Positions 33,861 to 42,228 of a DNA stretch of 44,001 nucleotides are shown here, piece by piece (position 1 is the stretch's first letter; every line of letters starts with the position of its first letter). This DNA is from an uncultured Clostridia bacterium (GTDB lineage Bacteria > Bacillota > Clostridia > Christensenellales > Borkfalkiaceae), in NCBI GenBank assembly GCA_904374385.1, contig CAJFGA010000010.1, positions 1-44,001 of the forward strand, in the 5' to 3' direction. A model generated the notes under the pieces. The model made no database searches, had not been told where the DNA came from, and saw only the letters and a program-made list of their open reading frames with translations. The translations under genes and the position numbers were made by a program.

Positions 33861-34831
33861 TCCTCCTCCGCCCAAAGCAAACGCTTAAATTCAGAGAGTT
33901 TATAGATCTCCCCGATAGCGCCTTCGGAATACATTTTATGCGCGGCATCGCGGCGGACGGAATCATCCCCGTCCTCCTCGACGAACACATTACAGCCGGA
34001 AAGCTTGAGCGAGTATCTTCCTCCGCGCGCGACGATCGCCTTCACCAACCGCTTGGCGAGGGGCAAATCCTCTTCGATGCTGCGGGAAAAACTGAACCGC
34101 CTTCCTTTAAATTCGCGCGATTGCGGTTTGACGCGATAGCCGAACACAAAATCATTGAATTTGGCGCGGCGTTCCCCCCTCTCGCGTTTTGCTTTGACTT
34201 TATCGCTGATATATTTGGCACGCGCCTGCGACGAACAATTGGAAAACTGATAGTCGTGGATCTTGCCCTGCCGAACGGAAAATCTTTCAAGCAGTTCGGA
34301 AAGGGAACACTGTTCCTTTTCGCACATTGCCTCCGCGATCTTCATCGTGGCATAGGCATCGTCCGCCGCACAGTGCGGCGTATATTCCACTTCAAAAATT
34401 TCGGTGAGCGCCTCCAATCCCGCCTGTCTGTCAAACGTCTTGGTCATCGCCATATAGATGACCTGCGTATCCGCAAACCGAAAGGAAAAGGAAGGCAGCT
34501 TATAACGGCGGGTCTCAAGGCACAGATATTTTACATCATTCACCGCCGCGTGCCCGAACACGAGTTTATCCTCTCCCTCCAACAGCTTTTTGATGCGAGA
34601 ATAAAAATGCGGAAAGGGCGGATATTTTTTAAATTCTTCGTAGTCATAAGGAAGCACGATCCCGTCACCCCCGCGGTCAGTCAAATGAAATTTTCCGTTC
34701 GGGTTGATCAGAATGTCTTCTTTCTGTATAATATTAAATTTTTCGTCGCACACGCAATAGCCGAATACGCAGATCTTCGCCACATTTTTATAGACGCAAG
34801 CGCATTCGATATCAAAAAAAACGTACTCCAT
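33857..34831 (-). CDS. DEDD-type 3'-5' exonuclease domain protein
   Basis: DnaQ-like exonuclease at the N-terminus (residues 1-185). EYVFFDIECACVYK gives the Asp-x-Glu pair, FGHAAVNDVKYL the second Asp, and HCAADDAYATMKIAE the final His and Asp of the DEDDh set. The C-terminal 140 residues are basic and unassigned (KVKAKRERGERRAKFNDFVFGYRV and a possible small nucleic-acid-binding domain ending KLSEFKRLLWAEEE). The start at ATG 34831 fits the fold; ATG 34843 is an alternative, and neither has a strong ribosome site. It is coupled by ATGA to the rRNA methyltransferase gene, so RNA processing is as likely as DNA proofreading. Confidence 0.85.
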   Translation of the reverse strand: MEYVFFDIECACVYKNVAKICVFGYCVCDEKFNIIQKEDILINPNGKFHLTDRGGDGIVLPYDYEEFKKYPPFPHFYSRIKKLLEGEDKLVFGHAAVNDVKYLCLETRRYKLPSFSFRFADTQVIYMAMTKTFDRQAGLEALTEIFEVEYTPHCAADDAYATMKIAEAMCEKEQCSLSELLERFSVRQGKIHDYQFSNCSSQARAKYISDKVKAKRERGERRAKFNDFVFGYRVKPQSREFKGRRFSFSRSIEEDLPLAKRLVKAIVARGGRYSLKLSGCNVFVEEDGDDSVRRDAAHKMYSEGAIGEIYKLSEFKRLLWAEEE

Positions 34832-34862
34832 GACAGCCGCCATTCGTATAACTGTTTTTAAT

Positions 34863-34891
34863 ATTATAACACAATGCGGCGGCCGTGTAAA
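34863..34891 (-). promoter_or_regulatory. Promoter of the exonuclease-methyltransferase pair
   Basis: Minus-strand TTTACA (34886-34891), 17-bp spacer, TATAAT (34863-34868). The transcript would begin near 34856. Confidence 0.75.
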
Positions 34892-34921
34892 GCTATTTGC
34901 CTGCCCGCCTTCCATGAACAG

Positions 34922-34956
34922 AAAAACCCGCCCGCACACTTTATGCGGACGGTTTT
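34922..34956 (-). terminator. Terminator of the ferritin-like gene
   Basis: Minus strand: CCGTCCGCA and TGCGGGCGG pair (one G-U) around a 7-base loop and are followed by GTTTTT. It lies about 65 bases after the stop. Confidence 0.78.
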
Positions 34957-35020
34957 ATATTTTATGCCTGACATAGTAATCTCAATATCTCTATTTCGGT
35001 AAAAATACATGCATTTTGAA

Positions 35021-36268
35021 TCAAGCGCCCTTGATTCTGGCCACATCTGTATTATCTTTCTTTTCGTCTTTCAATTCGCGGATAGGGTGCGCCTGCTCTT
35101 CAAAGCGATAGTCCCTCCCCGCCTTTTTAATGCTCTTTTCTATGACCATGTGGCTTGCGAGCGAATTGACATTGCCCTGCACTTCTTTATTGTACGAGAA
35201 GAAGCGATGCCTGTCCGGAAGTTTATCCACCTCTTCGAAGGTCTCCGCGTTCCCCGACAGGCGGACACTCTTCAAAACCTCGCGCACATATTCCTTCTGC
35301 GGCGTAAAATGCAAGAGCGACGGAAACTCCCCTCCCTCGGGGAAGAGCTGCTGCCACACTTTGCCGTCATACCGCTCCAAAAGTTCGCACGCATAGCGCA
35401 GGTGCGAAAGTTCCTCTTCAAAGTGCATCAGCCAAATATCCTTGATGCGCGCATCCGTTTCATCTTCATAACACGACCAATAGAGATAGCATTCCGTATA
35501 TTCGTGCATGACCATGCAGTCATACATGCTGACGGTGGGATCGGACAGACACCCGTACCCGGTCACATGCTGCTCTTCGATCATCGCGATCTCCGAATAC
35601 AGTTTTCTGCCCAATTCGGAATCGTGCTGGTTTGCAATATTGAGGTAGTAATTCATCGTCTGCTGCTCCGCAGCCGTGATAATGCCGATGTTCAGGCGCG
35701 TGATCGGATCGTTCAGATAATTGTTGATATAAAAGCGCACGTCGTCATACGGGTGGCGCGGCTCGGATACGGTCGGACGGCCGGGCATGATCTCGGTGTA
35801 ACTTCCCACCAGTTTTTCCGCATGCACGCCGCGTTCGAAGTTCAAAAGATCGGCATAACGGTAAAGGTGATCGAAGTCCTCCAAAAGGGCAAAATCCAAC
35901 TGATGTTTGACGTATTCGTTCTTTTCCCTCTGCGCCAAAATGGCCGTGAGATCGACGGCGAGCTGTTCATATCCGATGGTGTGTTCGAGGGCGCTTTCAT
36001 TCCTCGGCTTCAAATTGGCGATACGCTTCTGCTGCTGTTGTTCCCCGCGGCGGATCATCGCCATGGCGCGGCGCACGTCATTGTTCGTACAATGGCGGGT
36101 AAAGCGCACAGTATTCCAAATCGCCTCAAATTCCGTGCCGTTCATCAATATGATGCGGACGCGCGTATACGGATCGACCGTTTCCTTATCGTAGGGTTTG
36201 ACATTGATGTTCTTCCAATTCTTATAAATTTTTTCGATGGGTTTGGATTTTTCTTGGAACGGATTCAT
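35021..36268 (-). CDS. Ferritin-like di-iron domain protein (415 aa), uncharacterised
   Basis: I do not recognise a named family. The C-terminal half has the residue order of a ferritin-like four-helix di-iron site: Glu201 (AAEQQTMNYYL), E231-x2-H234 (MIEEQHVTGYG), Glu256/259 (HEYTECYLYW) and E286-x2-H289 (FEEELSHLRYA). An N-terminal helical stretch (residues 92-155, with EHTIGYEQL and LLEDFDHLYRY) may be a second, degenerate bundle. There is no signal peptide. Start ATG 36268 has AGGAGG nearby; a much longer open frame upstream is only the antisense of mtnN. It is a single gene with its own terminator. Roles in oxygen or peroxide defence or in RNR-like oxidation are possible but unproven. 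Confidence 0.8.
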   Translation of the reverse strand: MNPFQEKSKPIEKIYKNWKNINVKPYDKETVDPYTRVRIILMNGTEFEAIWNTVRFTRHCTNNDVRRAMAMIRRGEQQQQKRIANLKPRNESALEHTIGYEQLAVDLTAILAQREKNEYVKHQLDFALLEDFDHLYRYADLLNFERGVHAEKLVGSYTEIMPGRPTVSEPRHPYDDVRFYINNYLNDPITRLNIGIITAAEQQTMNYYLNIANQHDSELGRKLYSEIAMIEEQHVTGYGCLSDPTVSMYDCMVMHEYTECYLYWSCYEDETDARIKDIWLMHFEEELSHLRYACELLERYDGKVWQQLFPEGGEFPSLLHFTPQKEYVREVLKSVRLSGNAETFEEVDKLPDRHRFFSYNKEVQGNVNSLASHMVIEKSIKKAGRDYRFEEQAHPIRELKDEKKDNTDVARIKGA

Positions 36269-36328
36269 ACCGACCTCCTGTTTTTTTGAAATATTATGCG
36301 CCCGCGCCCGTTTTTTTATGCGGAAAAT

Positions 36329-36358
36329 TTGCGCTAAGCCCCCATTTTGTGATAAAAT
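36329..36358 (+). promoter_or_regulatory. Probable mtnN-luxS-ung promoter
   Basis: TTGCGC (36329-36334), 18-bp spacer, TAAAAT (36353-36358), about 22 bases before the mtnN start. The -35 is a weak match. Confidence 0.55.
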
Positions 36359-36379
36359 AGAGTGGTACAAGGAGAAAAC

Positions 36380-37036
36380 ATGCTCGCAATCATCGTCGCC
36401 ATGAAAAAGGAAGCGGACGCGCTGCTTTGTTCCGCCGCAGTCAAAAACGAATGCACGCTGTACGGCAAACCCGTTATACGCGGAAGCGCCTTCGGAAAGG
36501 ATTTTACCCTCCTCCTTTCGGGCGTCGGCAAGTCCAACGCCGCCGCGGCGGCCATGCTCGCCGCGACCCTTCCGGAAACGGACGCACTCCTCAATTTCGG
36601 TCTGGCGGGCGGCGTTCCGCCATCGGCAGCCATCGGCAGCATCCTGCGCATCACCCGCGCCGTACAATACGACTTCGATCTGAGCGAGATCAACGGCACC
36701 CCCATAGGTACCCTCGACGAATATGCGGAACCCTCCTTTTATCTGCAAGACGGGGCAAGCGCTTTCCCGAAGGCGCTCCTCGCCACGGGCGACAGGATGA
36801 CCAATTCTTCGGACAGCCTTCCGCTCCTGAAACAGCTCGGCGCGGCCCTGCGCGATATGGAGGGCGCCGCAATCGCCCACGTTGCAGAATTCACCGGCCT
36901 TCCCCTATGGATGTACAAGGCCGTATCCGACGAGATCGGTTCCGGCAGCATAGAGCAATACACCCTGTACCAACGGCAGGCGCTGCAGGCGCTCGCCCAA
37001 AACATGCATACAATTTTCGGAGAAATCGATGGATAA
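36380..37036 (+). CDS. mtnN: 5'-Methylthioadenosine/S-adenosylhomocysteine nucleosidase
   Basis: Cleaves adenine from SAH and MTA, giving S-ribosylhomocysteine for LuxS. 219 residues of the nucleoside phosphorylase fold: IIVAMKKEADAL at the start, LLLSGVGKSNAAAAAM, NFGLAGGV, ATGDRM, and the ribose- and base-binding DMEGAAIAHVAE and KAVSDE. The ATG at 36380 is behind AAGGAGAA; the earlier GTG at 36362 precedes the ribosome site. It overlaps luxS by 8 bases, and the consecutive enzymes complete SAH recycling. Other phosphorylase-family nucleosidases are possible, but the luxS overlap makes this call strong. Confidence 0.93.
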   Translation: MLAIIVAMKKEADALLCSAAVKNECTLYGKPVIRGSAFGKDFTLLLSGVGKSNAAAAAMLAATLPETDALLNFGLAGGVPPSAAIGSILRITRAVQYDFDLSEINGTPIGTLDEYAEPSFYLQDGASAFPKALLATGDRMTNSSDSLPLLKQLGAALRDMEGAAIAHVAEFTGLPLWMYKAVSDEIGSGSIEQYTLYQRQALQALAQNMHTIFGEIDG

Positions 37037-37481
37037 AATACCTTCCTTTCAAAAAGATCACGACAAGCTGATGCCCGGCCTCTATATGTCCGTGGCCGCG
37101 AACGGCATCGCGACATTTGACTTGCGTTTTAAAAAGCCCAACGGGGGCGACTATATAGCACAGCCCGCCCTGCACAGCATCGAACACATGCTCGCAACCG
37201 TGCTCCGCAACGGCGCCCATAAAGAGGACATCGTCTATTTTGGCCCGATGGGCTGCCGAACCGGGTTTTATCTTCTGACCGAACACCTCGGCTACCGCGA
37301 AGTGCTCGCCCTGCTGCAAGAAGCCCTCTCCGCCTGTCTGCAGCTCGACAGCGTGCCCGGCAGCGAAAAGAGCGAATGCGGAAACTATCTCGAACACGAC
37401 TTGGAGGGCGCCAAGCGGGAATGCGCGGCTTACCTTGCCCTGTTGAACGCCCTTTCCGCAAAGGAGGAGAGCGCAACATGA
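37029..37481 (+). CDS. luxS: S-ribosylhomocysteine lyase
   Basis: Produces homocysteine and DPD, the precursor of autoinducer-2. 150 residues, the usual length. The metal-binding HSIEHMLATVLRN (HxxEH near residues 50-54), GPMGCRTGFYLL (with the catalytic Cys) and ECGNYLEHDL are diagnostic. It starts inside the end of mtnN (8-base overlap), and its stop overlaps the ung ATG as ATGA, so translation of all three genes is coupled. Export or sensing of AI-2 is not evident in the window, so metabolic recycling of SAH may be the main purpose. Confidence 0.97.
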   Translation: MDKIPSFQKDHDKLMPGLYMSVAANGIATFDLRFKKPNGGDYIAQPALHSIEHMLATVLRNGAHKEDIVYFGPMGCRTGFYLLTEHLGYREVLALLQEALSACLQLDSVPGSEKSECGNYLEHDLEGAKRECAAYLALLNALSAKEESAT

Positions 37482-38143
37482 TCCAACTGGGCGGCGGATG
37501 GGACGAGGCGCTTGCCCCCCTGTTCGAAAGCGAAAATTATAAAAAAATACGGGCCTTTCTCAAGGAAGAATATTCCCGTCATATCGTCTATCCGGACATG
37601 TATGACATCTTCAACTGCTTCAAATATACCCCCTTTGACGAGGTAAAAGCGGTTTTATTGGGACAAGACCCCTATCATAATGCGGGGCAGGCGCACGGAC
37701 TCTGCTTTTCCGTACAGGACGGCATAGAACCGCCCCCCTCGCTCGTCAATATTTTTAAAGAATTGCAAGACGACGTCGGATGCTCGATCCCGAAGTCCGG
37801 CAATCTCACCAAATGGGCAAAGGAAGGCGTGCTTCTGCTCAACACGTCCCTGACCGTGCGCGCGCACCGCGCCAACTCTCATAAAGACTGCGGCTGGACA
37901 TGGTTTACCGACAATGTCATCCGTCTATTGAGTGAAAGGCGGGAACACCTCGTATTTATTTTGTGGGGCGCGAACGCGCGTTCAAAAAAGCCGCTCATCG
38001 ACCGCAGCAAGCACCTCGTACTCGAATGCGCGCATCCCTCCCCCCTTTCGGCTTTCAACGGCTTTTTCGGATGCAGGCATTTTTCCAAGACAAACGAATA
38101 CCTTGCCGCCCACGGCAAAACGCCCATCGACTGGCAGCTTTAA
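37478..38143 (+). CDS. ung: Uracil-DNA glycosylase
   Basis: Removes uracil from DNA, family 1 UDG, 222 residues. The water-activating motif GQDPYHNAGQAHGLCFSV (about residues 59-76) and the minor-groove loop HPSPLSAF are intact, with LLLNTSLTVRAHRANSHKDCGW between them. The ATG at 37478 overlaps the luxS stop (ATGA) and follows AAGGAGGAG, so the longer in-frame reading from 37376 is rejected. Coupling to luxS is unusual functionally and probably reflects only shared housekeeping transcription. The gap to apgM is 52 bases. Confidence 0.96.
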   Translation: MIQLGGGWDEALAPLFESENYKKIRAFLKEEYSRHIVYPDMYDIFNCFKYTPFDEVKAVLLGQDPYHNAGQAHGLCFSVQDGIEPPPSLVNIFKELQDDVGCSIPKSGNLTKWAKEGVLLLNTSLTVRAHRANSHKDCGWTWFTDNVIRLLSERREHLVFILWGANARSKKPLIDRSKHLVLECAHPSPLSAFNGFFGCRHFSKTNEYLAAHGKTPIDWQL

Positions 38144-38195
38144 TTCGAAACGACAGAGGGCATCTTGATTTCGATGCCGCTCAAAGGAGAATATC

Positions 38196-39407
38196 ATGAA
38201 ATATATTGTAGTGCTCGGCGACGGAATGGCCGACTATCCTTTAAAAGAACTGGGCGGAAAAACGCCCCTGCAATACGCGAAGAAGCCCGCCATAGACGAA
38301 CTCGCCAAAAAGGCGGAAGTCGGGCTTTGCCAAACGGTGCCTGCCGGATTTAAGCCGGGCAGCGACGTCGCCAATCTTTCCGTGATGGGCTATGACCCCA
38401 AAGACTGCTACACGGGGCGTTCACCCCTCGAAGCCGTATCCATCGGCATCGAGCTGCAAGATACCGATGTAACGCTGCGCTGCAACCTCGTCACACTGAG
38501 CGATGAAGAAAACTATGAAGATAAGCGCATGCTCGATTACAGCGCGGGGGAAATCTCCACCGAAGAGGCAAAAGAGCTGATCGGCTTTCTCAAACGGCAT
38601 TTTGACGCGGAAGATATGGCGCTGTATGCGGGCGTCAGCTACCGCCACTGCCTGGTCGTACACGGCGGCAAAACGGGGCACGATTTGACCCCGCCTCACG
38701 ACATTACAGGCAAGCCCATCCAAAATTGTCTGCCCCAAGGCCCCTGCGGAGAGCGCTATCTTTCCATGATGCGCCGTTCCTACGAACTTTTGAAAGATCA
38801 CCCCGTCAACCGCGCGCGCATCGCCGCGGGCAAAAACCCCGCCAATTCGGTTTGGTTTTGGGGGGAGGGCACCAAGCCCGCCCTCGAAAACTTTGAAAAG
38901 AAGTTCGGCCTGCGGGGCGGCGTCATTTCCGCAGTCGATCTTGTCAAGGGCATCGGCATCCTCGCCGGTATGCGCATCATCGAGGTCGAAGGCGCTACGG
39001 GCAATTACGATACGAACTTTATCGGCAAGGCGCAAGCGGCTTTGATCGCCCTGCACAGCGGACTTGACTTTGTATACATCCATATGGAAGCGCCCGATGA
39101 ATGCGGGCACCAAGGGGATATCCGCCACAAAATTTATTCCATCGAACAGATCGACAAACAGGTGGTCGCACCCATTGTACAGAACCTGACCGAGGAAAAC
39201 GAACCCTTTACGATGCTCGTTTGCCCCGATCATCCCACCCCGATCTCCGTGCGGACGCATGTATCCGATCCCGTGCCCTATCTGCTCTATAACAGCGAGC
39301 TAAAACAGGGCTGTGGCGCCGATCGTTACGACGAAGACGCCGCCGCAAAGACGGGGATCTTCGTTCCGCAGGGCTGCCTGCTGATGCAGAAACTGCTCGG
39401 CAAATAG
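38196..39407 (+). CDS. apgM: Cofactor-independent phosphoglycerate mutase, archaeal type
   Basis: Interconverts 3- and 2-phosphoglycerate in glycolysis. 403 residues of the ApgM branch of the alkaline-phosphatase superfamily, distinct from GpmI (about 510 residues). VVLGDGMADYPLKELGGKTPLQYAKKP, GSDVANLSVMGYDP (nucleophile Ser region), YIHMEAPDECGHQGD and CPDHPTP carry the metal-binding residues. ATG 38196 is behind AAAGGAG. Some relatives in bacteria lie near threonine genes and were once called homoserine kinase; no threonine genes are here, so the mutase reading is preferred. Confidence 0.9.
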   Translation: MKYIVVLGDGMADYPLKELGGKTPLQYAKKPAIDELAKKAEVGLCQTVPAGFKPGSDVANLSVMGYDPKDCYTGRSPLEAVSIGIELQDTDVTLRCNLVTLSDEENYEDKRMLDYSAGEISTEEAKELIGFLKRHFDAEDMALYAGVSYRHCLVVHGGKTGHDLTPPHDITGKPIQNCLPQGPCGERYLSMMRRSYELLKDHPVNRARIAAGKNPANSVWFWGEGTKPALENFEKKFGLRGGVISAVDLVKGIGILAGMRIIEVEGATGNYDTNFIGKAQAALIALHSGLDFVYIHMEAPDECGHQGDIRHKIYSIEQIDKQVVAPIVQNLTEENEPFTMLVCPDHPTPISVRTHVSDPVPYLLYNSELKQGCGADRYDEDAAAKTGIFVPQGCLLMQKLLGK

Positions 39408-39417
39408 AGATTCACTC

Positions 39418-40764
39418 ATGCGTAAAACGCTCGCAAAGTGCGGTTACCTTTCCGCCTGCATCCTGCTCACTTGCGCCGTCGCTTTCGCCGCCAACTGTTA
39501 TTGGCTCTTTCGGGTCTATTTCAGCCCGATCTCCATCGCGCTGACGGCCGCCCTGTTCCTCGCCGCAAATATATTGCCCTGGTTTCTGCGAAATCTGCCG
39601 ACTTGGCGCCTTCGCTTTTGCCATCACGGCGCGCTTTGCCTGAAAATCTTTCTCGCCGCCGCCGCGCTTTCTGTCATCTATCATATCGTCATCGCCTTTT
39701 ATTTCTTTCCGGCGCAGTATATGACTTGGATCCTGAGCGCCGTCGTGTGCATCTGCGCTCTCGCGATCTTGTTTTGGAACGGCATTCTCAGCATTTACCT
39801 CTCCTCCGTACAGCTCGGCATCCGCAATCGGGCGATCGGCATCCTTTGCAGCTGTATCCCCCTGCTCAACATCTTCGTTCTCGCCTTTCTCATCCGCACG
39901 GTCGGCCGCGAGGTGCAGTTTGAATCGGAAAAAATCCAATTCAATCGTTCGAGAAAAGATCGGCAGATCTGCGCGACGAAATACCCGATCCTGCTCGTAC
40001 ACGGCGTATTTTTCCGCGACATGCCGCTCGTCAACTACTGGGGGCGCATCCCGAACGAACTCAAACAGAACGGCGCGCAAATCTTTTACGGCAAACAGCA
40101 GTCGGCGGCGTCCGTCGACGACTGTGCGCAGGAAATCTGCGCGCGCATCCGCGAAATTCTGCAGGAAACGGGCGCTGAAAAGGTCAATCTGATCGGGCAC
40201 TCCAAGGGCGGACTCGACTGCCGCCGCGCCGTCACGCTCGGCGATACGGCGGCGCATGTGGCGTCCCTCACGACCGTCAACACACCGCACCGCGGCTGCG
40301 AATTTGCCGATTACCTTCTCGAAAAAGTGCCGAGCGGCGTACAGCAAAAGATCGCCGGCGGCTATAATGCCGCCATGCGCAAATTCGGCGATCCCGACCC
40401 GGACTTTATGGCGGCTGTACAGGACCTGACCGCATCGCGCTGCCGCGCCTTTAACGACGCGACGCCCGACTGCGCCGGCATCTACTATCAGAGCGTCGGT
40501 TCGCAGCTCGACCGCGCGGGCGGCGGAAAATTCCCGCTCAACCTGACCTATCTGTTCGTCAAGCGGTTTGACGGGCCGAACGACGGGCTCGTATCGGAAA
40601 GCTCCTTCCCTTGGGGCGCAAAGTTTACCATGCTGCGCGCCAGCGGGAAGCGCGGCATCTCCCACGGCGACGTCGTCGATCTGAACAGAGAAAATATCCC
40701 CGGTTTCGACGTGCGCGAGTTTTATGTACAACTCGTCGCCGACCTAAAAGAGCGCGGATTTTGA
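39418..40764 (+). CDS. Membrane-anchored alpha/beta-hydrolase (lipase-like)
   Basis: 448 residues. About five hydrophobic segments occupy residues 1-165, followed by an alpha/beta-hydrolase domain: PILLVHGVFFRD (oxyanion region), the nucleophile elbow GHSKGGLD, TVNTPHRGCEFADYL, and the late FDGPNDGLVSESS and GKRGISHGDVVDL segments that offer Asp and His for the triad. It most resembles triacylglycerol lipases of the LipA type, but with an unusual polytopic membrane part. It starts 10 bases after apgM and ends at a strong terminator. A role in turnover of membrane lipids is an inference from its topology. Confidence 0.85.
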   Translation: MRKTLAKCGYLSACILLTCAVAFAANCYWLFRVYFSPISIALTAALFLAANILPWFLRNLPTWRLRFCHHGALCLKIFLAAAALSVIYHIVIAFYFFPAQYMTWILSAVVCICALAILFWNGILSIYLSSVQLGIRNRAIGILCSCIPLLNIFVLAFLIRTVGREVQFESEKIQFNRSRKDRQICATKYPILLVHGVFFRDMPLVNYWGRIPNELKQNGAQIFYGKQQSAASVDDCAQEICARIREILQETGAEKVNLIGHSKGGLDCRRAVTLGDTAAHVASLTTVNTPHRGCEFADYLLEKVPSGVQQKIAGGYNAAMRKFGDPDPDFMAAVQDLTASRCRAFNDATPDCAGIYYQSVGSQLDRAGGGKFPLNLTYLFVKRFDGPNDGLVSESSFPWGAKFTMLRASGKRGISHGDVVDLNRENIPGFDVREFYVQLVADLKERGF

Positions 40765-40772
40765 AATTTTCT

Positions 40773-40800
40773 AAAAAGGGGCGCAAATCGCCCCTTTTTT
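40773..40800 (+). terminator. Terminator after the lipase gene
   Basis: GGGGCG and CGCCCC pair around a short loop, flanked by A5 and followed by T6, directly after the lipase stop. The A run also makes it usable from the opposite strand. Confidence 0.85.
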
Positions 40801-40802
40801 GT

Positions 40803-40831
40803 TTGCAAAATATCCGCAAATACTGTATAAT
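40803..40831 (+). promoter_or_regulatory. tRNA-Gly promoter
   Basis: TTGCAA (40803-40808), 17-bp spacer, TATAAT (40826-40831), 21 bases before the tRNA. Confidence 0.78.
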
Positions 40832-40852
40832 AATATGCACTTGAATACATTT

Positions 40853-40927
40853 GCAAGAGTCGCCTAATGGTATGGCGCCAGCTTCCCAAGCTGGTTCCCG
40901 CGGGTTCGATTCCCGTCTCTTGCTCCA
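40853..40927 (+). tRNA. tRNA-Gly (anticodon CCC)
   Basis: 75 bases with encoded CCA. The acceptor stem is GCAAGAG/CTCTTGC, the anticodon arm CCAGC-TTCCCAA-GCTGG (CCC, Gly) and the T-arm GCGGGTTCGATTCCCGT. Sequence to the right turns AT-rich, as at many tRNA-borne island borders. Confidence 0.97.
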
Positions 40928-40930
40928 CAG

Positions 40931-40960
40931 TGCCCCGCGTTAAACGCGGGGCATTCATTT
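40931..40960 (+). terminator. tRNA-Gly terminator
   Basis: TGCCCCGCG and its complement around TTAAA, then TTCATTT. The following 40961-41090 stretch is AT-rich with no gene that I can support. Confidence 0.78.
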
Positions 40961-41090
40961 CCCCCTAAGAGGATTTATAAAATGGACACATAAATATATA
41001 CATACAAAGCAATCGAACTTCATTTATGACAAGCTCACGCCTAACTGCCTCCTTTAGAAGGCTATGGCTTTATAAGTTTTTATACAAAAC

Positions 41091-41119
41091 TTGCAAAATA
41101 AAATTTTCTATGATATAAT
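41091..41119 (+). promoter_or_regulatory. Promoter of the nuclease/membrane-protein cassette
   Basis: TTGCAA (41091-41096), 17-bp spacer, TATAAT (41114-41119), about 60 bases before the first gene. Confidence 0.78.
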
Positions 41120-41187
41120 TAAATCATCGTAAAATGCCACATTTGCCTTAATATACTACTCTTAGATTTAGCCTCTACAGGAAAAAT

Positions 41188-42213
41188 ATGAAAAACTTGT
41201 TTGACTTTGCAACACGGGAGCTTTCACAGGATGCGTTCCTGCGTTGGCTGTTCGAAAATTGTAAGGAACCCGAACTTAAAAATGCCGCGGGGGATCTTTT
41301 GAAAGAATTTTGCGGGATAGACGAGAACGAAATCAAAGCTATCGTCACAACGGCGCAATGGTGCAGCATCGATATTTCGGTATGGATCACATTAAAAGAT
41401 GATAGCAAAGCAGCATTATTTATTGAAGATAAGACCTATTCGGAAGAGCATGAGCAGCTCGAGCGGTATGATACATACATCAAGCGATGTGAAAACGAGT
41501 ATCATCGTATTTATAAAATTTTCTATAAAACGGATATCGTTCGGGAGGAAGAAGAGAAAAGAATTGCTGAAACAAAAGACGAAAACAAGTGGCGAGTTTA
41601 CTCCATCGAGGAGATCTTGCCATTCTTTGAAAAATATGTCGGCGCAAAAAATTTGATCTTGCGGCAGTATGCCGAACACGTTGTCGGTATATACCGCGCA
41701 ACGCAGAATACTGACATGCCCGAAAAAAGCGATACTCCTATCGATTACTTAAAGTGGATCGCTTATTTTGAAAACACTGTCATACCGCAGCTTTCGGAAT
41801 ATCGAAATAAATGCAAATTTCTCGTTACGAAGGCGGGCCCATACCCGTATGTGTATATGAGCATTGGGAAAAGCGGATATAACAAGGCGGTGCCGACGCT
41901 TGAGATTCGCAGCAGGGATTGTTTACCCGTTCTGAGCGATTGTTCAAAGAGATATTTTAATGTCCGCTTTCTCTGTTATAATATTCCGCCTGCGGACATT
42001 CTGCAGCAACAAACTCTTATAGATAGGGTCAAAACCAGCGGTTACTTTGAAACAAAAGGCATGGTACTGCACCGCAACGGTAAGGATAATTACTTCCCGA
42101 AACAAATCGGTTATTCACCAAAAAACATGACAGTAAAAAACGAATCGGAATTTCTTCAAAAAATTAAAGAATATATTGAATACTATCTTGAACTTCTACA
42201 AGATTGGGAATAA
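41188..42213 (+). CDS. PD-(D/E)XK nuclease superfamily protein
   Basis: 341 residues. The N-terminus (KNLFDFATRELSQDAFLRWLFEN) is shared by a family of PD-(D/E)XK nuclease-like proteins common in gut Firmicutes and in phage or defence contexts. The core is Asp62 in SIDISVWIT followed by IEDKTYS (Glu80-x-Lys82) and then the QLERYDTYI helix (residues 90-98), the expected D...ExK arrangement. The C-terminal 150 residues are unassigned. It has its own promoter and is much richer in AT than the genes to the left. The Cys-rich membrane-protein gene follows after 15 bases. The nuclease call rests on the motif; the role, perhaps anti-phage, is an inference. Confidence 0.82.
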   Translation: MKNLFDFATRELSQDAFLRWLFENCKEPELKNAAGDLLKEFCGIDENEIKAIVTTAQWCSIDISVWITLKDDSKAALFIEDKTYSEEHEQLERYDTYIKRCENEYHRIYKIFYKTDIVREEEEKRIAETKDENKWRVYSIEEILPFFEKYVGAKNLILRQYAEHVVGIYRATQNTDMPEKSDTPIDYLKWIAYFENTVIPQLSEYRNKCKFLVTKAGPYPYVYMSIGKSGYNKAVPTLEIRSRDCLPVLSDCSKRYFNVRFLCYNIPPADILQQQTLIDRVKTSGYFETKGMVLHRNGKDNYFPKQIGYSPKNMTVKNESEFLQKIKEYIEYYLELLQDWE

Positions 42214-42228
42214 GGAATAGGAATTTTC

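Noticed and set aside
36269-36880. Extension of the ferritin-like frame to 619 codons
   Set aside because: It reads antisense through mtnN, and a strong ribosome site marks ATG 36268 as the start.
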